From positions 1 to 11,427 of the forward strand of contig CAMAQU010000034.1 in NCBI GenBank assembly GCA_945860425.1: a DNA stretch of 11,427 nucleotides, in the 5' to 3' direction. The DNA comes from Sphingomonas paucimobilis. Lineage in GTDB: Bacteria > Pseudomonadota > Alphaproteobacteria > Sphingomonadales > Sphingomonadaceae. The position numbers and the translations under genes are program-made. The notes below the pieces were generated by a model. It was not told the origin of the DNA and searched no databases. It saw only the letters and a program-made list of their open reading frames with translations. Every line of letters starts with the position of its first letter. The first letter of the stretch is position 1. Shown piece by piece: positions 1 to 5,534 of the stretch.

Positions 1-270
1 GCGCACCCGCTCCACCGATCCTTTGGTGCCCGGACCACGCATTTCGACATAGACTTGGGCCACCGCAAAGTCGCGCAGGCTGCGCAGGGGCGGCGCTGTT
101 TTCAGGCTGCTGACATCGACAAGAATTTGCCGCCCGCCGCTGCTTTCTCCCAATAAGATGAGGGGCCTTGGCCATTGCGGCTGGGCCGATGGCGGCGGAA
201 TGACGGCCTGCGCCATCAAGGGTGCAGACACCAGTCCTCCGACAAAGATCATAGATAATCTTGGCAGCAT
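1..270 (-). CDS. Small secreted protein, N-terminal part only (runs off the left edge)
   Basis: An open frame begins at ATG 270 and is still open at base 1, giving 90 residues. The first 22 residues form a typical Sec signal peptide: Arg4, a hydrophobic stretch around residues 5-19, and a likely signal peptidase I site after Ala-Gln-Ala (20-22). The mature start is proline-rich and is followed by a segment around residues 38-60 reading roughly as Leu-Leu-Gly-Glu-Ser, then Ile-Leu-Val-Asp-Val-Ser-Ser-Leu. This loosely recalls small periplasmic proteins of the surface-adhesin-E-like type, but the resemblance is weak and I assign no function. Its ATG shares one base with the TGA of the flavin monooxygenase upstream (TGATG), and there is no clear Shine-Dalgarno, so translation is probably coupled to that gene. 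It would be the last known member of the persulfide dioxygenase operon. The C-terminal half is outside the window. Confidence 0.7.
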   Translation of the reverse strand, partial: MLPRLSMIFVGGLVSAPLMAQAVIPPPSAQPQWPRPLILLGESSGGRQILVDVSSLKTAPPLRSLRDFAVAQVYVEMRGPGTKGSVERVR

Positions 271-1631
271 CAGGCGGGTTCGACGTCTCGAGCTGGCACG
301 GGCAGGGCATTTCCGAAAGCGGCTGCCCGTTTTTTTCCGCGTGCCAACTCCGTCTTCAACGCGCGGCGATAATGATCGAAATCGAGCTGAATCGTGTGGC
401 GGCGGGCGGCATAATATTGGCCGGTGTAATAGTCCTCATCCGTTGCAATGATGCGCTGCATCTCCGCCTCTGGTGGCGGCGCATAGTCTCCCGCCAGATA
501 GGCGGCGACTAGCTTGGATTGCTGCTCGGCAAAATTGACAAGCGTGGGCAGCGGTTGCGCCAGCCCCATGTAAAAGAGATCGGGCACGCCCGGCTTCATA
601 ATGCGCTTGAACAAAGGGGGTGGCCGATTGTCGGCATCCGCCTGAAACGCCGGGTCGTTGAAAAAGGGGAATTTAATGTCATAGCCCGTGGCCCAGATGA
701 TGGCGCCCACCTCTTCGCGGCTGCCATCGGTAAAGACCACATATTGCCCATCCAGCCGGTCAATCCCCGGCTTCATGCAGATATCGCCTGATCCTGCCCG
801 CAACAGAAATTCGCCAGATACCGTGCCATGGCTTTCAAAGGGGCCAATTTCGGGTTCGGGCAGGCCATAATCGCGCATCCGCCCGACCAGATTTTTGATC
901 AGCTTTTCCCCGATTTTCTGGCGTAGCCATTTGGGCATCCAAGCGGGCGCTGGGTTTTTGTCGAGCGGTTGGCCCTTATAATATTTTGGAAAAATCCAGA
1001 CCCCGCGCCGGGCCGAGACAAAAAGCTTCTGCGCAATTGGCCGCTGAGAGAGTTCAGAGGCAATGTCCATCGCGCTATTGCCCATGCCGACCACCAGCAC
1101 CCGTTTGCCAACACAATCTATCGGCTCAAACGGACTGCGATAGTGATGGGAGTGGATTTGCGGCCCTTCAAAATCACCCGGATAAGGGGGAATGTGCGCG
1201 GCCCAATGATGCCCATTGCACACTGCCAGCGCATCATAATGCCGCACCTCTCCGGTGGAGAGCGTGATGGTCCAGCCGCCACCAGATTGCCGCTCTGCCT
1301 TGTCGACACGTGTGTTGAACCGGATGTGCCGCCGCAGATCGAAATGATCGACATAGTCATGGAAATATTGGAGCAATTGGGCGTGGTGCGGATAGTCCGG
1401 CCAGTCGGCAGGCACCGGATAATCTTCAAAGGCCAATCGCCATTTTGACGTGTCGATATGGAGGCTCTGGTAACAGGCGGACATGCCGTTCGGGTTGTTA
1501 TAATACCAATTGCCGCCAATATTGTCCGACGCTTCGAATATGTCGAAGGGGATGCCATAATCTTGCAGCCGCTTGGCCGTGGTGAAGCCGGAACAACCGG
1601 CACCGATGATGCAAATTTTCGGACGTGTCAT
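270..1631 (-). CDS. Class B flavin-containing monooxygenase (FMO family)
   Basis: This 453-residue protein has every hallmark of the FMO family, which uses FAD, NADPH and O2 to oxygenate soft nucleophiles (N or S) or ketones in the cytoplasm. From the ATG at 1631: the FAD Rossmann motif GAGCSG is at residues 10-15; the FMO fingerprint FxGxxxHxxxY is a perfect match at 154-164; the NADP Rossmann motif GMGNSA is at 182-187; the ATGY motif is at 314-317. Length is normal for a bacterial FMO. A TTG three bases after the previous stop would add 20 residues, but FMO proteins usually start about ten residues before the FAD glycines, so ATG 1631 is preferred despite a weak ribosome binding site. It lies 63 bp downstream of the persulfide dioxygenase on the same strand, and its stop overlaps the start of the next gene. 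Substrate is unknown. The operon suggests a sulfur compound, but trimethylamine-type N-oxidation or Baeyer-Villiger activity cannot be excluded. Confidence 0.9.
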   Translation of the reverse strand: MTRPKICIIGAGCSGFTTAKRLQDYGIPFDIFEASDNIGGNWYYNNPNGMSACYQSLHIDTSKWRLAFEDYPVPADWPDYPHHAQLLQYFHDYVDHFDLRRHIRFNTRVDKAERQSGGGWTITLSTGEVRHYDALAVCNGHHWAAHIPPYPGDFEGPQIHSHHYRSPFEPIDCVGKRVLVVGMGNSAMDIASELSQRPIAQKLFVSARRGVWIFPKYYKGQPLDKNPAPAWMPKWLRQKIGEKLIKNLVGRMRDYGLPEPEIGPFESHGTVSGEFLLRAGSGDICMKPGIDRLDGQYVVFTDGSREEVGAIIWATGYDIKFPFFNDPAFQADADNRPPPLFKRIMKPGVPDLFYMGLAQPLPTLVNFAEQQSKLVAAYLAGDYAPPPEAEMQRIIATDEDYYTGQYYAARRHTIQLDFDHYRRALKTELARGKKRAAAFGNALPVPARDVEPA

Positions 1632-1694
1632 GGCCGCAGAATGCCCGGACGGCTTGGGAATGCAACTCTTTATCGTGCGCAGAGCTGCCAAAAC

Positions 1695-2555
1695 TTAGAT
1701 GGCGTTAACCGGAAGTTTCAACTGCACCTTATGTCCCGGCTCTGCGGGCGGCAATCGACCGGCGCGGATATTCACTTGTAATGCGGTGAGGATGAGCGAA
1801 GGGGCCTCCAGCGTTTGATCTCGAGCCTCGCGCATCGTCACAAAGGCGTCTTCGCTGATGCCGGATTTGACATGGACATTGTGATCCCGCTGCGCCGCGA
1901 TGCTCGTTTCCCAAGCAGGTTTAGTCCGGTCGGCAGGCGGATAATCATGGCCAACAAAGATCCGGGTGTGTGCAGGCAAAGCCAGAATGCGCTGGATGGA
2001 ACGGTAGAGCGCCCGCGCGTCCCCACCCGGAAAGTCGGCCCGCGCCGTCCCATAATCTGGCATGAACAGGGTGTCCCCCACAAAGGCGGCTTCGCCGATC
2101 ACATAGGTCAGGCAAGCCGGTGTATGGCCCGGCGTGTGCAGCGCTGTGATCGTCATATTGCCGAGCGGCAGGCTATCCCCTTCGGCGAGAAGAATATCAA
2201 AGGCCGCACCATCGGGCGTGACATCGTCCGCCTCAAACAACGGCGCAAATATGGCCTGAACCTGTGTGATGTGTGTGCCGATGACGACGGGCACGCCCGT
2301 CTTTTCCCGAATATGGTGCGCACCAGACAGATGGTCTGCATGGGCATGAGTTTCCAGCACATAGCGCAGGTCCAGCCCCTGATCGGCAATGGCCGACAAG
2401 AGGGCATCTGCGGACTGGGTTGAAATGCGGGCCGTGCGCGGAATGAAATCCAGCACTGGGTCGATGATTGCGGCCGCCCGCGTATCGGGATCATGCACCA
2501 CATAGCTGACCGTATTGGTCGCTGGATCGAAAAACGCCTGAACCTCGGGGTGCAT
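1695..2555 (-). CDS. blh: ETHE1/Blh-type persulfide dioxygenase (metallo-beta-lactamase fold)
   Basis: The product is 286 residues with the metallo-beta-lactamase fold of the ETHE1/Blh group, mononuclear iron enzymes that oxidise glutathione persulfide to sulfite. The HxHxDH motif is at residues 70-75 (His70, His72, Asp74, His75), followed by His144 in TPGHTP, Asp161 in VGDTLF and His203 in VGHDY. The stretch GTARADFPGGDA (169-180) is typical of the ETHE1/Blh group rather than of glyoxalase II. ATG 2555 is chosen because GGAG lies 8 bases upstream; a TTG 21 bases earlier is possible but would include the ribosome binding site. Blh is the classic target of BigR in Agrobacterium and Xylella, and here the two genes are divergent with an AT-rich operator region between them. 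The flavin monooxygenase follows on the same strand. Confidence in the family is high; the symbol follows the BigR-operon homologue, and activity is inferred. Confidence 0.9.
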   Translation of the reverse strand: MHPEVQAFFDPATNTVSYVVHDPDTRAAAIIDPVLDFIPRTARISTQSADALLSAIADQGLDLRYVLETHAHADHLSGAHHIREKTGVPVVIGTHITQVQAIFAPLFEADDVTPDGAAFDILLAEGDSLPLGNMTITALHTPGHTPACLTYVIGEAAFVGDTLFMPDYGTARADFPGGDARALYRSIQRILALPAHTRIFVGHDYPPADRTKPAWETSIAAQRDHNVHVKSGISEDAFVTMREARDQTLEAPSLILTALQVNIRAGRLPPAEPGHKVQLKLPVNAI

Positions 2556-2588
2556 CGGAATATCTCCATCCAACAAATTATGTTATAT

Positions 2589-2616
2589 ATATTAGAAGTT
2601 GCTAATTTAGAATCAA
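2589..2616 (-). promoter_or_regulatory. Putative promoter of the persulfide dioxygenase operon
   Basis: On the minus strand TTGATT (2616-2611) is followed after 16 bases by TAATAT (2594-2589). Both hexamers match the sigma-70 consensus only partly (4 of 6). Transcription would begin near 2582, giving a leader of about 27 bases that carries the GGAG ribosome binding site. The inverted repeat at 2591-2606 lies across the spacer and -10, a suitable place for repression by BigR. The region is very AT-rich, so other -10 choices exist. Confidence 0.35.
2591..2606. promoter_or_regulatory. Candidate BigR operator (ATTAG-N6-CTAAT)
   Basis: A perfect inverted repeat ATTAG-N6-CTAAT lies in the middle of the 77-bp region between the divergent bigR and persulfide dioxygenase starts. 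ArsR-family repressors bind short AT-rich dyads of this size, and BigR is known to bind an AT-rich palindrome next to its own gene. The site covers the proposed -35 of bigR and the spacer and -10 of the opposite promoter, so one dimer could silence both. A second dyad of the same 5-6-5 geometry (GCGAT-N6-ATCGC, 2617-2632) and wider arms AAATTA/TAATTT (2575-2580, 2603-2608) are also present, so the exact operator is uncertain. Confidence 0.45.
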
Positions 2617-2626
2617 GCGATATAAA
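2599..2626 (+). promoter_or_regulatory. Putative bigR promoter with start at or next to the ATG
   Basis: TTGCTA (2599-2604) is followed after 16 bases by TATAAA (2621-2626), a fair sigma-70 pair. The predicted transcription start, about 7 bases beyond the -10, falls at about 2633, the A of the bigR ATG. With no Shine-Dalgarno visible before that ATG, the repressor mRNA may be leaderless. The -35 overlaps the candidate BigR operator, suggesting autoregulation. Confidence 0.4.
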
Positions 2627-2632
2627 AATCGC

Positions 2633-2962
2633 ATGTTTGACCTTGCCCGTTTCAACATCGCCCAATTTGAAGAGAGCGCGGGCCGCGCTGCGGCGTTGCT
2701 GCGGCTTTTGTCCAATGAGCGCCGCTTGATGATCCTGTGCCAGCTGATTGGCGGGGAACTCTCTGTTGGCACATTGCAGGGCCGCCTTGGTCTGTCGCAA
2801 TCAGCCCTGTCGCAACACCTTGCCCGGCTGCGTGCGGATCGAATTGTCGCCACGCGCCGCGAAGGACAGACAATCTTTTATCGGATCATCGATCCCGCAG
2901 CCCTGCAATTGCTTGAAACGCTGGCGGATCTTTTTTGTCCCCCAGACATGAGGAGCCTGTAA
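2633..2962 (+). CDS. bigR: BigR/SqrR-type ArsR repressor, persulfide sensor
   Basis: The 109-residue product is a single winged-helix ArsR domain, with the recognition region around residues 50-72 (LGLSQSALSQHLARLRADRI) and the wing near 73-86. Members of the BigR/SqrR subgroup sense sulfane sulfur through two cysteines that form a polysulfide bridge, which releases DNA and switches on sulfide-detoxification genes. Here the only two cysteines are Cys36 and Cys102, 66 residues apart, the spacing known for SqrR (41/107) and BigR (42/108). The metal-binding motif of ArsR/SmtB metal sensors (ELCVCDL type) is absent, which argues against an arsenic or zinc sensor. No good Shine-Dalgarno precedes the ATG, and the frame agrees with the family start. 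It is followed after 1 bp by the rhodanese gene and is divergent from the persulfide dioxygenase, both likely targets. Confidence 0.9.
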   Translation: MFDLARFNIAQFEESAGRAAALLRLLSNERRLMILCQLIGGELSVGTLQGRLGLSQSALSQHLARLRADRIVATRREGQTIFYRIIDPAALQLLETLADLFCPPDMRSL

Positions 2963-2963
2963 C

Positions 2964-3500
2964 ATGGGTAACGATCTTCACCGCCTGACGCCGGACGAGG
3001 TTCAATCACGCCTGTCTGAGGGCCGGGCCATTCTCGTCGATATTCGAGAGCCTGCTGAATTTGCGCGTAGCCATGTGGCGGGCGCTGTGTCGCATCCACT
3101 GTCAACATGGGAAGCCGCCCATCTGGCGGTTCATCCAGATGCCGATGTTATCTTCACCTGTCGGTCTGGCATGCGGACAGCCGGGGCCTGTAACCGGCTG
3201 GCGGCCCGCGTCGAAGGCCCCGCCTATGTGCTGGAGGGTGGTCTGGACGGGTGGATGAAGGCTGGCCTGCCCCTTGTTACCGATAAGAATATGCCCATTG
3301 ATGTGATGCGCCAGGTGCAGATCGCGGCGGGCAGTCTGGTTGTTTTGGGTGTCCTTTTGGGTGTCCTTGTTGCTCCGGGCTTTTATGCCCTGTCCGCCTT
3401 TGTCGGGGCGGGCCTTGTCTTTGCTGGGACAACTGGCTTTTGTGGTATGGCGCGCCTTTTATTGATGGCGCCTTGGAACCGCCGACTGCGGGCGGCCTAA
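2964..3500 (+). CDS. Membrane-anchored rhodanese with DUF2892 tail (YgaP-like)
   Basis: The 178-residue protein has two parts. Residues 5-105 are a rhodanese domain with catalytic Cys66 in the loop CRSGMR; rhodaneses carry sulfane sulfur as a cysteine persulfide and pass it to acceptors such as thiols or cyanide. Residues 110-172 match the two-helix DUF2892 membrane tail, with hydrophobic segments at about 118-138 and 140-160 and the conserved GTTGFCGMA / PWNR ending; Cys160 is the cysteine often found in this tail. The architecture is that of E. coli YgaP, which places the catalytic domain on the inner face of the membrane. The start is clear: AGGAG with an 8-base spacer before ATG 2964, with the end of bigR overlapping this site. 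It sits between the repressor and a TauE-type exporter, so it probably handles persulfide sulfur before oxidation or export. Confidence 0.92.
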   Translation: MGNDLHRLTPDEVQSRLSEGRAILVDIREPAEFARSHVAGAVSHPLSTWEAAHLAVHPDADVIFTCRSGMRTAGACNRLAARVEGPAYVLEGGLDGWMKAGLPLVTDKNMPIDVMRQVQIAAGSLVVLGVLLGVLVAPGFYALSAFVGAGLVFAGTTGFCGMARLLLMAPWNRRLRAA

Positions 3501-3502
3501 CC

Positions 3503-4261
3503 ATGACAGAAACGCTGCTTCTCGCGGCGGCCGGGGGCGCGCTCATTGGCATTTTGCTCACGCTTTTTGGCGGGGGCGGGTCGGTGCTGGCGACTCCGTG
3601 GCTGATCTACATTGTCGGGTTGACCGATGTGCATATGGCGATCGGCACGTCTGCCGCTGCGGTTGCGGTAAATGCCCTGTCTGGCCTTGCGGTTCAAGCG
3701 CGGGCGGGACGTGTCAAATGGCCCTGTGCCATTGTTTTTGGACTTGCTGGGCTGATGGGGTCATTGGCGGGCGCGTCTGTTGCAAAGCAGGTTGATGGTG
3801 CGCTGCTGCTGCAATGGTTTGCCATTGCAATGATTGCGATTGCTCTGTCCATGCTCATTCCCCGCGCTTCGGAAGGGGACCCTGCGGTTCGTCTCACCCC
3901 GCTTATGGTCTTGAAATTGGCCCCGGTCGGGCTGGCGGCAGGCTTTGCTGCAGGCTTTTTCGGCATTGGTGGCGGCTTTCTCATTGCCCCCGGCCTGATG
4001 GCGTCGACTGGCATGACCTTGTCCAATGCGGCCGCCTCGTCGCTCGTCTCGGTCAGTCTGTTTGGCGGGGCAACGAGCCTGTCCTATGCTGTGGATGGGC
4101 AAGTAAACTGGCCGCTTTTTGCCGCATTGGTGACGGGCGGCGGCGCGGGTGCACTGTTCGCTGCACCCCTATCCAATTGGCTTACCAACCGCTTGGTGAT
4201 TGCGCGCACGGTCTTTGCTCTCATGATCTGCGCGGTCGCGGCTTATATGCTGCTGCGCTAA
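3503..4261 (+). CDS. TauE/SafE-family membrane exporter (probable sulfite or other sulfur anion)
   Basis: The 252-residue protein is almost wholly hydrophobic, with about eight predicted membrane segments (roughly 5-22, 28-45, 48-66, 73-93, 100-119, 138-156, 173-222 as two, 233-251). It shows the internal duplication of the TauE/SafE family: the glycine-rich motif GGGGSVLATP (23-32) recurs as GIGGGFLIAP (154-163). Members export sulfite, sulfoacetate or related anions, and TauE genes are common partners of BigR and persulfide dioxygenase. ATG 3503 begins 2 bp after the rhodanese stop; a frame open from 3440 would need a long overlap with the rhodanese and a hydrophilic extension, so it was not used. 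No strong ribosome binding site is seen, so coupling to the rhodanese is likely. The proposed role is removal of sulfite made by the persulfide dioxygenase. Its stop lies one base from the stop of the opposing gene. Confidence 0.9.
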   Translation: MTETLLLAAAGGALIGILLTLFGGGGSVLATPWLIYIVGLTDVHMAIGTSAAAVAVNALSGLAVQARAGRVKWPCAIVFGLAGLMGSLAGASVAKQVDGALLLQWFAIAMIAIALSMLIPRASEGDPAVRLTPLMVLKLAPVGLAAGFAAGFFGIGGGFLIAPGLMASTGMTLSNAAASSLVSVSLFGGATSLSYAVDGQVNWPLFAALVTGGGAGALFAAPLSNWLTNRLVIARTVFALMICAVAAYMLLR

Positions 4262-4270
4262 ATCAGCGCA
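4254..4270. terminator. Palindrome spanning both convergent stop codons (possible bidirectional 3' hairpin)
   Basis: TGCGCT (4254-4259) and AGCGCA (4265-4270) are perfect reverse complements around a 5-base loop. The loop and arms contain the exporter's TAA (4259-4261) and, on the other strand, the amidohydrolase's TGA (4265-4263). A 6-bp GC-rich stem could form at the 3' end of both mRNAs. Neither side is followed by a T-tract, so it is not a standard intrinsic terminator; it may stabilise the 3' ends or act only weakly. Selection for codons alone could also have produced it. Confidence 0.35.
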
Positions 4271-5534
4271 CCAATTGCCCGCCTTTGATCACGCCCTTCA
4301 CGCGTTCGAGCGTGCGGATATCGCGGGAGGGATCCCCCTCCACCGCAACCAAATCCCCAAAGCGCCCTACCGCAATGGCGCCAACATCCTTTTCGCGCAT
4401 CATGACCTTGGCGGCATCGCGGGTGGCGGATTGAATGGCCTGCATCGGTGTCATCCCATGGCGCACCATATAGGCAAATTGCCGGGCATTCAGACCATGG
4501 GGATAGACGCCACTGTCCGTGCCAAAGGCAATGGGCACGCCCATCTCTACCCCGCGACGAAACATTTGGCGCTGCACATCGGTGGTTTCCCGGTTTTTGC
4601 GCAGATATTCAGCCGGCCAGCCTTCGCGGGTGCCGACTTCATCAATATAATCGCCGTTAAACACATCCATGACCAGCCAGACGCCCTTCGACTTGGACAA
4701 CGCCAGACCCTCTTCATCAATCAGGCTGGCATGTTCGATGGAGCGGACCCCCGCTCTTATGGCGGCCTTTATGCCTTCGGCCCCATGGGCATGGGCGGTC
4801 GCATAGCTGCCATGGGCCTTGGCGACGGCGACAGCGGCGCGCATCTGATCTTCGGTTAACTCCAGCTGGCCTGGCTCTGTGCCGATCGCCAGCACCGCAC
4901 CCGTTGCAATGAGTTTCAGGAAATCCGCCCCGCCTTTGAACAAGGCTTCGGCATTTCGGGTCGCTTCGGCAGGCGTGCCGGATACACCAGCCCGCATTTC
5001 GGGCGGTACCGTTCCCGCAGGCAGTCCGTTAATTTCGCCACCACCACCGGCTATGGTGATATAGGCTCCCACGACCGCCATGCGCGGGCCGGGGACGAGC
5101 CCTTTATCAATCGCATCGCGCAGGCGGACATCGCCAAAGGCCCGGAAGCTCCCCACATCACGCACGCTGGTGAACCCGGCCATCAGCGTATCATAGGCAT
5201 TGCGCGCGCCGATAAAGGCCGTCTCTGCGGCATCACGTTTGATCGGCTCTGCAATATCCGCGCCTTGGCCGACATCGGCCAAATGCGTGTGCAGGTCGAT
5301 CAAGCCCGGCAGGACGGTGTAACGCTGCCAATCAACGACCCGCGCCCCTTCCGGAGGGCGGGCGCAGCGGCCAATGGCGGTGATCCGGCTGTCGACAATG
5401 GTGATGCAGCTTTTGGACAGAACGCGCCCCGCCTCGACATCGACAAGTTTGCCGGCCTTCACATAGACCGTCTCCGCACGCGCCTGCATGCCCATGAATA
5501 GGGCGGCGAGGCAGGCGAGCGCGGGTCGGATCAT
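4263..5534 (-). CDS. Secreted metal-dependent amidohydrolase (Cc2672/Sgx9260-like dipeptidase group)
   Basis: The 423-residue protein begins with a Sec signal peptide (hydrophobic core about 4-16, likely cleavage after Ala-Arg-Ala, 18-20), then a small beta region and an amidohydrolase TIM barrel. Visible metal-site residues are His82 and His84 (LHTH), Lys207 (FLKLIATG, the carbamylated lysine position), His248 or His250 (AHAHG), His268 (IEHAS) and Asp340 (FGTDSG). This set and the local sequence fit the Xaa-Pro-dipeptidase/imidazolonepropionase-like branch that includes Caulobacter Cc2672 and Sgx9260, binuclear zinc carboxypeptidases acting on acyl- or dipeptide substrates with a C-terminal residue such as Arg, Lys or Pro. 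The exact substrate is not readable. The start is fixed by an ATGA overlap with the stop of the phoD-like gene and by the signal peptide, so the two are an operon. A release of amino acids in the periplasm is the likely role. Confidence 0.88.
   Translation of the reverse strand: MIRPALACLAALFMGMQARAETVYVKAGKLVDVEAGRVLSKSCITIVDSRITAIGRCARPPEGARVVDWQRYTVLPGLIDLHTHLADVGQGADIAEPIKRDAAETAFIGARNAYDTLMAGFTSVRDVGSFRAFGDVRLRDAIDKGLVPGPRMAVVGAYITIAGGGGEINGLPAGTVPPEMRAGVSGTPAEATRNAEALFKGGADFLKLIATGAVLAIGTEPGQLELTEDQMRAAVAVAKAHGSYATAHAHGAEGIKAAIRAGVRSIEHASLIDEEGLALSKSKGVWLVMDVFNGDYIDEVGTREGWPAEYLRKNRETTDVQRQMFRRGVEMGVPIAFGTDSGVYPHGLNARQFAYMVRHGMTPMQAIQSATRDAAKVMMREKDVGAIAVGRFGDLVAVEGDPSRDIRTLERVKGVIKGGQLVR

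Noticed and set aside
1632..1691. A TTG start adding 20 residues to the flavin monooxygenase.
   Set aside because: There is no ribosome binding site, the extension has no family resemblance, and the FAD glycine motif is normally close to the N-terminus, as given by ATG 1631.
2633..2962. ArsR-family gene read as an arsenic or zinc/cadmium sensor.
   Set aside because: The metal-binding cysteine motif is missing, whereas the cysteine spacing and sulfur-gene neighbours match BigR/SqrR.
3440..3502. A 21-residue longer exporter start overlapping the rhodanese.
   Set aside because: It would use rhodanese coding sequence in another frame and add a polar stretch before the first membrane helix; ATG 3503, 2 bp after the rhodanese stop, fits better.
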